Source: CALFXN01 sp937957815 (GTDB taxonomy: Bacteria; Synergistota; Synergistia; Synergistales; Aminobacteriaceae). Taken from it: DNA of 64,000 nt. The position numbers and the translations under genes are program-made. Numbering within the stretch: position 1 is the first letter of the stretch; every line of letters begins with the position of its first letter. Under the pieces are notes generated by a model. The model was not told the origin of the DNA. It saw nothing but the letters and a program-made list of their open reading frames with translations, and ran no database searches. The DNA lies in assembly GCA_036788195.1 (NCBI GenBank), contig DAIQNX010000006.1, forward strand, positions 45,125-109,124. The letters run 5' to 3'. Positions 28,208 to 36,628 of this stretch are shown one piece after another.

Positions 28208-29740
28208 ATGCGACGACGCTTTCTTTCTTTCATATGCACACTCCTTCTGGTCTTCCTCTCTTCCGAAGAGGCTTTCGCGTACGGAACACTGACCGTCGCG
28301 GTCGAGGCGGGGAATCAGCCCTTCTCGCAGGTCAGTGGCGAGGAATCGGCCGGATACGACATCGATCTGTGGATGGCGCTCGCGCAGAAAGCGGATGTCG
28401 AAATCCGGTTCGTCCGCGTCCCGCTGGGGAAGCTCGCGGATGCGCTCCGGGACGGAACCGCGGGGGGGGCGATTCTTCCCGGAGACGGGGATCCCGGTTG
28501 TTCGATTCCCGTGGACACGCTCCGTCTCGCGCTCTTCGGGACGAAAAACGCTCTCGGGAGCCCGGGCTGCGTTTCCGTGGCCGTCTCCGACGCGGCGTTT
28601 CTTCCGCTCGGGCTGTGCTCCCGATTCGGGGCGTGTCGCATCACGAAAACGCGGGAAGAGGCGATCGAAGGCGCGCGAGAAGGAGCGCCGGCGCTGATCC
28701 CCGAGTATCAGGGGCTGCATCTCGTTCATGGAACCGATGCGTCGGGGTTGAGCGTCTCGATCATCGCCGACGTCGGCGTTCCCCGGCGGATCGTGCTCGC
28801 GGGAGAAGCGAAGCCGCTGCTGTCGGCGCTTCGCCGGGCCTATACCGCTCTCGGAAAGGACGGAACGATATCGACGCTTCACGACCACTGGTTCAGTATC
28901 TATGAAAATGGGCGCATCGATACCGCTCGCTTCGAGCGGGGAATGAAGGTCATCGCGGTCGCGGGAGGCATAGCGGTTATCTGGATTTTCGCGCTTCGTT
29001 GCCGGGTTCGCTCGAAAACCCGGGAACTCTCCGTCCAGCTCGCGAAAAGCGAATCCGCGGAACGGGAAGTGGTGCGTCTCAATTCCGAGCTCCTGCGTAC
29101 GCAGTCGGAGATTGCGTACACGCTCGGAGAGGTGATCGAGACCCGCTCGCACGAAACGGCGAACCATGTCCGGCGCGTCGCGGCGATCAGCGAGTATCTT
29201 GCGATGAGACGCGGCGTCCCGCCGGATGAGGCGAAAACGATCGGGCTCGCGTCGTCGTTCCATGACGTCGGAAAAATCGGCATCCCCGACGCGATCCTGA
29301 ACAAGCCCGGCCGTCTGTCGGCGGAGGAATTCGAGAGAGTCAAGACGCACACAACTATCGGTTACAGAATACTGAGCGCGACCGGGGGAGCGTTTTTCGA
29401 TCTCGCTGCGACAATCGCGCTCGAACATCACGAACGATGGAATGGCGGAGGATATCCCAACGGATTGAATGGAACCTCGATTCGTCCTGAAGCGAGGATC
29501 GTCGCGATTGCGGACGTGTTCGACGCGTTGTCTGGAAAGAGGGTATACAAACCGGCGTGGCCACTCGATCAGGTGATCGAACTCATTATGCGGGAACGCG
29601 GCGGACATTTCGAACCCGCTCTCGTCGATCTGTTCATCGCGTCGATCGACGACGTGCTGACGATATGCCGGGAGTATCCGGATGCGAAGGCGGATTCGGA
29701 ACACCCGCGTGAATTGGTCCGTCTGGCGTGCGTCTCCTGA
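28208..29740 (+). CDS. HD-GYP phosphodiesterase with periplasmic solute-binding sensor
   Basis: A 510-residue membrane signalling protein. A signal sequence (1-24) precedes a family-3 solute-binding-like domain (about 25-235, YGTLTVAVEAGNQPFSQVSGE and AGYDIDLWMALAQ), one membrane segment (about 252-270), a short coiled coil, then an HD-GYP domain (about 310-490) with FHDVGKIG and HHERWNGGGYPNGLNG. HD-GYP enzymes hydrolyse cyclic di-GMP; all metal-site residues that I can check are present. The sensor suggests amino-acid-type ligand input. It lies downstream of the feo cluster and 85 bases before the SLH porin. Confidence 0.85.
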   Translation: MRRRFLSFICTLLLVFLSSEEAFAYGTLTVAVEAGNQPFSQVSGEESAGYDIDLWMALAQKADVEIRFVRVPLGKLADALRDGTAGGAILPGDGDPGCSIPVDTLRLALFGTKNALGSPGCVSVAVSDAAFLPLGLCSRFGACRITKTREEAIEGAREGAPALIPEYQGLHLVHGTDASGLSVSIIADVGVPRRIVLAGEAKPLLSALRRAYTALGKDGTISTLHDHWFSIYENGRIDTARFERGMKVIAVAGGIAVIWIFALRCRVRSKTRELSVQLAKSESAEREVVRLNSELLRTQSEIAYTLGEVIETRSHETANHVRRVAAISEYLAMRRGVPPDEAKTIGLASSFHDVGKIGIPDAILNKPGRLSAEEFERVKTHTTIGYRILSATGGAFFDLAATIALEHHERWNGGGYPNGLNGTSIRPEARIVAIADVFDALSGKRVYKPAWPLDQVIELIMRERGGHFEPALVDLFIASIDDVLTICREYPDAKADSEHPRELVRLACVS

Positions 29741-29825
29741 CGCGCGCCGATTGCGGAACGGTGGCGAACCGCACGGAGGCGTTGTGCGATTCGTCGGGGA
29801 AAAACGTACTGAGGAGGAATACGGT

Positions 29826-31319
29826 GTGAGGAAGTTCGGTTTTCTGATTGCTGTGCTTGCGCTCGTCAGCGTTTCCGCGCCGGCGTTCGCCGCGAATCCG
29901 TTCATGGACGTGCCTTCGGGGCATTGGGCGTACGACGCCATCGGGCAACTCGCGGCATCCGGCGTCCTGTCCGGATACCCCGACGGGACGTATAAGGGGA
30001 ACCAGCCGGCGACACGGTACGAAATGGCTTCCGCGCTCGCCCGGTCGCTTGCGAACGTCGATATGGCCAAGGCGAGCAAACAGGATGTCGAAATGCTCAA
30101 GCGGCTCGTCATGGAATTCAGGGACGAGCTTGACGCGCTCGGCGTCAGGGCCGACAAGATCGATCGGCGCGTCGCGCAGCTCGAGTCCGACATCGGCGGA
30201 TGGAAGGTCACGGGATCGTTCCTGATCTCCATGAAATGGGCGAAAGAGGAAGGAACCCTGTACGCGACGGCGGGAAAGACGGATTATGCTTTCCCCGAGG
30301 ACGACAACTACATCGATTTCGAGAAGCGCGTCGATGACAAGGTGACGTTCTCGGCGCGGTTCCAGTACGACGGGGAAGACGGAATTCTGTGGCGCCGCAT
30401 GTATCTCACCGTCGCGCTGCCGTGGGATATCTCGATGCGCGTGGGAAAGTTCTATGTGGAGTATGAAGGCGGCTTTTTCGACGAGGACTGCGGCGACAGT
30501 ACGTTCATGTACAAGAGCAACTGGAAGGGACTGGAGTTCACGAAGCCCTTCTCCATGGGGTCATGGTACTTCCTGGTGGCGCATCAGGAGGAGAGCGACA
30601 GCGACGGGTACCCGGACGCGGCATACGGATGGAGCGAAGTCGAGGCGAATCTCTTTCACGTGGGGATCAAGCTTGATTTCAACGAACGGTTCAGCCTCGG
30701 GTTGAACGGAATGCTCTTCGACCAGCAGGATGACGACGGCCTTACGTGGAAGACGTCGGACAGGAGCGTCTACTGGGCGGATTTCACGGTCAACTTCACG
30801 AACGCGGTCGCTTTCAAGGGCGCCTTCTACGGTCAGAAGTGGGATATAAAAGGCGGATACGACGATTCGCCGAAGGCCTGGAAGGCGATTGTCGACATCA
30901 AGCAGGATGCGCTCAAATTTACGGACCTCTGGCTGGAATACGCCAAACTCGATGCGAGCTTCGCGCCGATGAACGATCCGTTCGATTCGACGCCGGGGAA
31001 CGTGGCGTTCCTGAGCGTCCGCGAGGAAGAAGATATCCGGAATCCGGGACGCGACAGCGAAATGTCGTGGGTGTTCCTCTCCGCGCGGCAACAGTGGAGC
31101 GACCAGTGGACGACGTTCTTCCGGTACGGAGCGTTCGACTACGACAAGGCTCCGCTCGCCGACGGGACGTATTCCGACCGGACCATGTGCGGCCTGGGCG
31201 TGCGCTACTACTACACGCCGGCGCTCATGTTCGAGCTTGCCTACGACCAGGTCGATTTCGACCATTCGGCTCGCCTCGACGACAGCGCCGTCCGGCTGAA
31301 GACGCAGGTGTCGTTCTGA
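29826..31319 (+). CDS. S-layer homology domain outer-membrane porin
   Basis: A 497-residue exported protein: signal peptide (1-22), one SLH domain (about 23-75, NPFMDVPSGHWAYDAIGQLAASGVLSGYPDG split here for length), a coiled-coil segment (about 78-115, containing RVAQLESDIGG) and a long beta-strand-rich region with alternating aromatic residues, ending in a strand finishing LKTQVSF. This is the SLH-coil-barrel layout of porins in diderm lineages that tether the outer membrane to secondary cell-wall polymers. GTG 29826 is placed after GAGGAGG. The final phenylalanine is typical of barrel proteins. Confidence 0.85.
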   Translation: MRKFGFLIAVLALVSVSAPAFAANPFMDVPSGHWAYDAIGQLAASGVLSGYPDGTYKGNQPATRYEMASALARSLANVDMAKASKQDVEMLKRLVMEFRDELDALGVRADKIDRRVAQLESDIGGWKVTGSFLISMKWAKEEGTLYATAGKTDYAFPEDDNYIDFEKRVDDKVTFSARFQYDGEDGILWRRMYLTVALPWDISMRVGKFYVEYEGGFFDEDCGDSTFMYKSNWKGLEFTKPFSMGSWYFLVAHQEESDSDGYPDAAYGWSEVEANLFHVGIKLDFNERFSLGLNGMLFDQQDDDGLTWKTSDRSVYWADFTVNFTNAVAFKGAFYGQKWDIKGGYDDSPKAWKAIVDIKQDALKFTDLWLEYAKLDASFAPMNDPFDSTPGNVAFLSVREEEDIRNPGRDSEMSWVFLSARQQWSDQWTTFFRYGAFDYDKAPLADGTYSDRTMCGLGVRYYYTPALMFELAYDQVDFDHSARLDDSAVRLKTQVSF

Positions 31320-31349
31320 AATCTTTCTCCCAGAATGTCAGGAATGAAA

Positions 31350-31378
31350 GGGATCCCCGTTGTCGGGGATCTCTTTTG
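31350..31378 (+). terminator. Terminator after the SLH porin
   Basis: GATCCCCG (31352-31359) pairs with CGGGGATC (31364-31371), loop TTGT, followed by TCTTTTG. Confidence 0.8.
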
Positions 31379-31467
31379 TTGCGACGTTGCAACAATGCCG
31401 CAATGGACCGACAACACATGGAATCTACAATTGGTCCGGGGAGTCCATCATGTCAGGAGGGATACGA

Positions 31468-33516
31468 GTGACTGCGAAGGTACGGCGCCCGATAATGCTG
31501 AAAATGGTTCTTATGACCGGCGTGATGGTTTTTCTGGCTGTCGTGTGTACCGCCGGGTTCTCCATCCGGCGTTTTTCCGGTTTTTTCACGAATGAAGTTC
31601 AGCGGGAAGCGGACCGGGGGGTCCAGGGGATCGAAAACACGCTGAACGAACTTCGGCAGGATGCGGAAGTCCTGGCCGCGGTCCTGGCCACGACGTCATC
31701 CGTCAGGGACGCGATCCTTTCCGGCGACCCGGAAGCGATCCGAAGCGAAATCCGGGCGATGTCCAAGCGAAGCGATTCGTCCGGGAAGAGAGCGGACTTT
31801 CTCACGGTGACCGACGCGAAGGGGGTTGTGCTCGCCAGAACGCACAGCGACCGAACGGGGGACTCCATCGCGTACCAGTACAGCACGTCTCGCGCGCTTG
31901 AAGGAAAGGCCGCCTCGGCTGTCGAACCGGGAACGACCATCCTCTTGACGGCGCGCGCGGCGGTTCCCGTCACGGATGCGAGCGGAGTCGTCGCCGGAGT
32001 CGTGACCGCGGGATTCGACCTGTCGAAGGAATCCCTGGCCGATCGCGTCCGGGAACTGTTCGGGACCGAGGTCACCATCTTCGGCGGGGATACGCGATAC
32101 GCGACGACGATTATGCAGGACGGGAAGCGGGCCGTCGGAACGAAGCTCGATCCCGCGATCGCGGAACAGGTGCTCGGACGAAAGAAGACGTATCGGGGCC
32201 GGACGGAAATCATGGGAATTCCGTTCCTGACGACCTACAAGCCCTTGCTCTCTCCCGACGGAGAGCCGATCGGCGCGCTGTTCGCGGGGCGCAGCCTGCT
32301 CGGCGTGATCGGCGAGACGAAACGACTGGTCATGTTTCTGACGCTCGTCATTGGGTATCTTTTCATCGTCTTTCTCGCCGTGACCGCGTTCTTCGCGCGG
32401 AAGATCGCCCGTCCGCTGACGAAGCTCGTCGAAGTCGCCGAGCGAGTCGGGGAAGGAGACCTGTCCGTTGCGCCCGATCCGTCGATCGCGGGGCGCGGCG
32501 ACGAGACGGAAATTCTCGTAACGGCGTTCGCCGGAATGATCGAAGCGCAGCGGGTCACGATCGACAGCGCGAGAGCGAGTGCGCAGCTGACTGGGGAGAG
32601 GGCGAAGGCGCTCTCCGAACTTGCGGGGAACACGGCCGACGCGATGCAGCGGATCGAACTCCGGGTGGCCCGGCTTGCGGAGCTGGCGGCGGCCAACGCC
32701 TGCGCGCTGCAGGAGAGTGACGCTGGAATCCAGGGGATCGCGGGCGCCGCGAATGCGGCGGCCGTCGCGTCGACGCAGGGGGCGGAGTCCGCGGAAAAGA
32801 CGGCGCGCATCAGCGAGGAGGCCGGCGCGATGGTCCACGCGACGCTCGTCGCGATCCGGGAGATCGGCGAACGCTCGACCGGAACGGTTGCGGCGATGGA
32901 ACGCGTCGACGGAGCCGTGAAGGCGATCACGTCCTTCATCGGACGCATCGAGTCGATCGCCGACCAGACGAACCTTCTGGCGCTCAACGCCGCGATCGAG
33001 GCGGCGCGCGCCGGAGATGCGGGGCGCGGCTTCGCGGTCGTGGCGGACGAAGTCCGCAAACTCGCCGAGGAATCGAGCGGGGCGGCCCGTGAGGTCGAAA
33101 AAATCATTCTGGAGCTTCGCGAAAGCGCGCGAGTTTCCGTTTCGTCGATGCACGACGTGAAGGCGCTCGTGGAGACGACGGTCACCGGATCCGAAGAGGC
33201 CGGCCGGCGGCTCGACGGCGCGTTGCGCGAGATCGGCCGGATCAGCGAAAGCATCCAGGGCATCGCGGCCGCGGCGCAGGAACAGGCCGCCGCGAGCGAA
33301 CAGACGGCTGCCGGAATCGAGAGCGTCACGAAGTCCATCGAGGAGGAAATCCAGTCCGTCGAAGCGATCCGGGACGCCACGAACGAGACGGCCGCCGTAT
33401 CGCAGACGACGGCTGCGGAATCCCGTTCGATGGAAGAGGAAGCGCGGGGGCTGCTGCGGGTTCTCGACCGCTTCCGGACCGGCGGCGCGACGCCCGCCCT
33501 GACGCCGGGGGCGTGA
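31468..33516 (+). CDS. Methyl-accepting chemotaxis protein (Cache type)
   Basis: A 682-residue chemoreceptor: membrane segment 1 (about 10-32), a periplasmic Cache-like sensor (about 35-275, with DFLTVTDAKGVVLARTHSD), membrane segment 2 (about 285-310), HAMP, and a signalling domain with the hairpin tip IESIADQTNLLALNAAIEA and GRGFAVVADEVRKLAEES. The C-terminus has no CheR tether pentapeptide that I recognise. GTG 31468 is preferred to ATG 31450 because AGGAGGG is properly spaced. The decayed copies at 21043-22681 and 40963-41289 are clear paralogues. Confidence 0.93.
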   Translation: MTAKVRRPIMLKMVLMTGVMVFLAVVCTAGFSIRRFSGFFTNEVQREADRGVQGIENTLNELRQDAEVLAAVLATTSSVRDAILSGDPEAIRSEIRAMSKRSDSSGKRADFLTVTDAKGVVLARTHSDRTGDSIAYQYSTSRALEGKAASAVEPGTTILLTARAAVPVTDASGVVAGVVTAGFDLSKESLADRVRELFGTEVTIFGGDTRYATTIMQDGKRAVGTKLDPAIAEQVLGRKKTYRGRTEIMGIPFLTTYKPLLSPDGEPIGALFAGRSLLGVIGETKRLVMFLTLVIGYLFIVFLAVTAFFARKIARPLTKLVEVAERVGEGDLSVAPDPSIAGRGDETEILVTAFAGMIEAQRVTIDSARASAQLTGERAKALSELAGNTADAMQRIELRVARLAELAAANACALQESDAGIQGIAGAANAAAVASTQGAESAEKTARISEEAGAMVHATLVAIREIGERSTGTVAAMERVDGAVKAITSFIGRIESIADQTNLLALNAAIEAARAGDAGRGFAVVADEVRKLAEESSGAAREVEKIILELRESARVSVSSMHDVKALVETTVTGSEEAGRRLDGALREIGRISESIQGIAAAAQEQAAASEQTAAGIESVTKSIEEEIQSVEAIRDATNETAAVSQTTAAESRSMEEEARGLLRVLDRFRTGGATPALTPGA

Positions 33517-33546
33517 TTCCCGGCCGCCCGACTTCGTTTGTCCGGG

Positions 33547-33575
33547 GAGACGGATGCATCGTCAGCATCCGTCTC
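33547..33575. other. Stem-loop between convergent genes
   Basis: A perfect 11-base-pair stem, GAGACGGATGC (33547-33557) with GCATCCGTCTC (33565-33575), seven-base loop. It sits between the chemoreceptor and the Fur remnant; without a U tract, its action as terminator is uncertain. Confidence 0.55.
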
Positions 33576-33576
33576 A

Positions 33577-33898
33577 TCAGCGTCCGGAGTGTGCGCCCTC
33601 GCACGAAGGGCAGATTCCGGACAGAAACACCTCGTGATCGTCCACGATATAGCCTTCCGGGGCAGCCTCCTTCTCGTTCAGCGCGCATCCGGGGATGTCG
33701 AAGACGCTCGGGATTGTCGACCGGATCCCCGAAAAGAAGGCCGGGCGATCTCCACGTGTAAGAAACCGTAGCGTTGTTTACGCTTTCCGGAGTAACCTTA
33801 AGAAGACCGGAGGTGTGAACAGCATGGAAATCCGCGGGAACACCCGACTGGCTTCGTTTCAGCGGGAAGAGAGCTTTGCGAAGCACCATCAGGATCAT
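33577..33898 (-). pseudogene. Degenerate Fur-family metal regulator
   Basis: Two frames carry pieces of one Fur-type regulator. From 33898 a frame reads MILMVLRKALF and later KVTPESVNNATVSYTW, which recalls the Fur recognition helix (KVTPSVNLATVYRTL). The downstream part is in another frame: PSVFDIPGCALNEKE, then EGYIVDDHEVFLSGICPSCEG before a TGA at 33577, matching the Fur C-terminus with its CxxC zinc pair. The wing and the HxHxxCxxC metal region are missing or garbled, and a stop lies in the second frame upstream. The total is about 107 codons against 130-150 for the family. Confidence 0.6.
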
Positions 33899-33984
33899 GT
33901 CAAAGCCAGTCAGTTATGGACGCGTATCACGTGTCCCGCCCGACGATGTACCAGATACTCTTCCGCGGAAGCCGGACCGTCCCT

Positions 33985-34695
33985 TCATTGCGTCTCGTCC
34001 GGCGCGTCTTTTTTCGTCGCTTTGAAATAGAGCAGGGATCCGTTGTTTGCGTGTATCGGATCGAAATGAAACCCCGCGTCCTCGAAGAGCGTTTCCAATT
34101 CTCTTTCCGAGTGCAGGATGCCTCGGATCGTGCTTTTGCGCCCGTTTCGCTCCGGCACGGGAACGCTGCACGCGACAATCGCATGCGCCGCCGCAACGCG
34201 ACGGATTTCCGCAAGGACCGCCGGGATATCCTCGAAAAAATTAAGCGACAGAATGCAGAGAACGACATCGAACACGCCGTCGCGGAACGGGAGGTCCTCT
34301 GCGCGCGCGACATAAAAGGCGGCGTTTTCGAAGCCGGCGCGGCGGAATCGCGCGGCGGCTCTTCGCAGCAGCCCTGGGCTGATATCGATGCCGGCGTACC
34401 GGTTATCGTCCGGCAGGAAATTGACGGCGCTGCCGCTCCCCGCAGCCAGTTCGAGAACGTTCCTCCCATGGACGTCTTTCAATTCGTTCCTCAGGATTTC
34501 GAAGTGTCGCGTCGCCTCTCCGCCGAATTTTCCGGGGAAAACGCACTTTTCCATGATGGGATCGTACGCAAACGAAAGGATGTCCCCGAGCCAAGGCCGA
34601 TGGTTCACGATCCGGCCGTCGTCATTTATGATATGGGACACCCCGTTTTTTTCGATGTACTTCACTCCGTCTTTCAGAATACAGCGTTCCTGCAT
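33985..34695 (-). CDS. Class I SAM-dependent methyltransferase
   Basis: A 236-residue cytoplasmic methyltransferase. The SAM-binding motif I is VLELAAGSGSAVNFLP, motif II AGIDISPG and the acidic loop AEDLPFRDGVFDVVLCILSLNFF. The N-terminal 60 residues (MQERCILKDGVKYIEKNGV and the GDILSFAYDPIMEK stretch) resemble ubiE-like arsenite or corrinoid-associated methyltransferases only loosely. ATG 34695 follows GGAGGAGGG. It lies downstream of the ABC exporter pair on the same strand, separated by 163 bases, so it may share their transcript. The substrate is not predictable. Confidence 0.78.
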   Translation of the reverse strand: MQERCILKDGVKYIEKNGVSHIINDDGRIVNHRPWLGDILSFAYDPIMEKCVFPGKFGGEATRHFEILRNELKDVHGRNVLELAAGSGSAVNFLPDDNRYAGIDISPGLLRRAAARFRRAGFENAAFYVARAEDLPFRDGVFDVVLCILSLNFFEDIPAVLAEIRRVAAAHAIVACSVPVPERNGRKSTIRGILHSERELETLFEDAGFHFDPIHANNGSLLYFKATKKDAPDETQ

Positions 34696-34858
34696 GACGT
34701 CGCCCTCCTCCACATCGCACGTGATCCATAACGGAAACTTCCGGAACGCGAAAATTGCGTCGTATGCTGCCTCCACGGGAAAATATACGCCATCCGAAGC
34801 GAAGTTCCACGATCCCGCCCGCCGTTCCCTTCCCGCTGTTCCGGAGGAAGATGCTCCC

Positions 34859-36628
34859 CTACGAAGCCGCGGGAGTACGCACGAGCCGCCAGCCTTCGGA
34901 TTCCTCCTGGTTTCTCCACATGGACGCATACCGGCCCCCCGCCGCGATCAGTTCGTCGTGCGTCCCGCATTCGACGGCGCGTCCTTCGTCCAGAACGACG
35001 ATCGCGTCCGCCGACCGGATCGTCCTGAGACGGTGGGCGATCACGAGCACCGTTCGCCCGCGAAGCAGTCGCGCCAGCGCCTCCTGGATCTCTCGTTCGT
35101 TCTCAGGGTCGAGCGACGCCGTCGCCTCGTCGAGAATGACGAACGGAGCGTCCTTGAGAATGCATCGCGCGATCGCGATGCGCTGCTTCTCTCCGCCCGA
35201 GAGGTTCGCTCCGCCCTCGGAAAGAACGGCGTCGTATCCGCCCGGCAGCCGCCGGATGAAATCGTCCGCCCGGGCCGCCTTCGCCGCTGCCGTTATCTCG
35301 GCGTCGCTCGCCCCTTCTTTCGCGATCGCGATATTGGCGCGGACGGTGTCGTTGAAGAGATAGACGTCCTGAAAGACGACGCCGATCCGGGAGAGCAGGG
35401 TTTCCGGTTTGATCGTCGCGATATCCTGTCCTCCGAAGAAGATCTTCCCGGAGGGGATGTCCCAGAGACGCATCGCGAGATTCGCGGCCGTCGTCTTCCC
35501 GGAACCCGAAGATCCGACGAGCGCGACCACGGATCCCTTCGGAACGGAGAAGGAGAGTCCGTTGAGCGCTTCGTTGCGTTCGTCGTACGAGAAACGGACG
35601 TCTTCGAAGCGGAGGGAGACGTCGTCGGGATCGAGCGTCGTCGACGTCCAGCGCTGCGCGGGTTCGTCGAGAATCCCCCGGATGGTGGCGGCGGCCTGTT
35701 CGGAGTTCCGGAACTCCGCGTAGAACTGCGATACGTTCTTGAGCGGCTTGTAGAAATAGAACGCGAGCATCGCGACGACGACGAAATCGGGAACCGAAAG
35801 AGTCCCGCCGGACAGATACCGGAGCCCGAGCAGGAGCGAGCCGGTGAGTCCGACGTCGAGCAGGAGCTGGAACGCGATGATCGCCGGGGCGAGCCCCGCT
35901 TCGAGACGGATGCTGACCCGCATGGACTCGTCGATGCACCCCTTGAGGACGTCGAGCTTCTCGAGTGCGAGGTCGTGCGCCTTGAGCGTCCGGATCCCGG
36001 AGAGAAACTCCACGAACGCGTCGTTCATCTCGCCCGCGACGGCGAATTTCCGCTTGCCGAACTTCCGGAAGACGAGGTCCGTCAGAAAGAACGTCGGAAG
36101 GCCGACCGGAACGACGCACAGCGTCGCGAGCGCGAGCCTCCAGTCCGTCCGGAAGAGGCACAGGGCGATCAGGAGCGACATGACGACGGCCGTGACGATG
36201 TCCGTATACAGGTGCGTGAGGACCATCTCGACGTCCTGGATGTTGCTCATGAGACGACTCGTGAGATCTCCGGCCTGATGTTTCCGGAAGAAGCCGAGAG
36301 GAACCCGCCTCAGGTGCTCGCCGAGCGCCATCCGCGCGTCCCGGATGAACCGCGCCCCCGTGATCTGACATTCGAGTATCGCCCTGCTTCCCGTGAACCA
36401 GCGAAGCCCCATGACGACAACGAGGGTCGGCAGAACCACCGCGAGCGTCCCCCACGAGAACGTCCCCGCGGCGATCTCGTGGACGGCGAGCATGAGCATC
36501 CCCTGGACGAAGGCCGCGAGAAATCCCTCGAAGGCGGCGTGAGACGCCGCGCGCCGCATCTTCGGGCGCTTGTCCGAACCGAGCATTTCAAAGATGGAAT
36601 CGAAGAGCATCCGCGTCCTCTCCTTCAT
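34859..36628 (-). CDS. ABC exporter, second half-transporter
   Basis: A 589-residue fusion of a six-helix exporter membrane domain (about 30-320) and an ATPase domain with Walker A GSSGSGKTT, Q-loop VVFQDVYLF, signature LSGGEKQR, Walker B FVILDEATASLD and a switch histidine in IAHRLRTI. The signature and Walker residues are canonical. ATG 36628 overlaps the stop of the first half-transporter by four bases, so the two form a heterodimeric exporter. Similar pairs under TetR control are common in anaerobes for siderophores, lipids or drugs; the substrate is unknown. Confidence 0.9.
   Translation of the reverse strand: MKERTRMLFDSIFEMLGSDKRPKMRRAASHAAFEGFLAAFVQGMLMLAVHEIAAGTFSWGTLAVVLPTLVVVMGLRWFTGSRAILECQITGARFIRDARMALGEHLRRVPLGFFRKHQAGDLTSRLMSNIQDVEMVLTHLYTDIVTAVVMSLLIALCLFRTDWRLALATLCVVPVGLPTFFLTDLVFRKFGKRKFAVAGEMNDAFVEFLSGIRTLKAHDLALEKLDVLKGCIDESMRVSIRLEAGLAPAIIAFQLLLDVGLTGSLLLGLRYLSGGTLSVPDFVVVAMLAFYFYKPLKNVSQFYAEFRNSEQAAATIRGILDEPAQRWTSTTLDPDDVSLRFEDVRFSYDERNEALNGLSFSVPKGSVVALVGSSGSGKTTAANLAMRLWDIPSGKIFFGGQDIATIKPETLLSRIGVVFQDVYLFNDTVRANIAIAKEGASDAEITAAAKAARADDFIRRLPGGYDAVLSEGGANLSGGEKQRIAIARCILKDAPFVILDEATASLDPENEREIQEALARLLRGRTVLVIAHRLRTIRSADAIVVLDEGRAVECGTHDELIAAGGRYASMWRNQEESEGWRLVRTPAAS

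Noticed and set aside
29741..29825. Longer SLH porin start inside the HD-GYP end
   Set aside because: GTG 29826 has GAGGAGG and opens directly into a signal peptide; the upstream extension would bury the signal.
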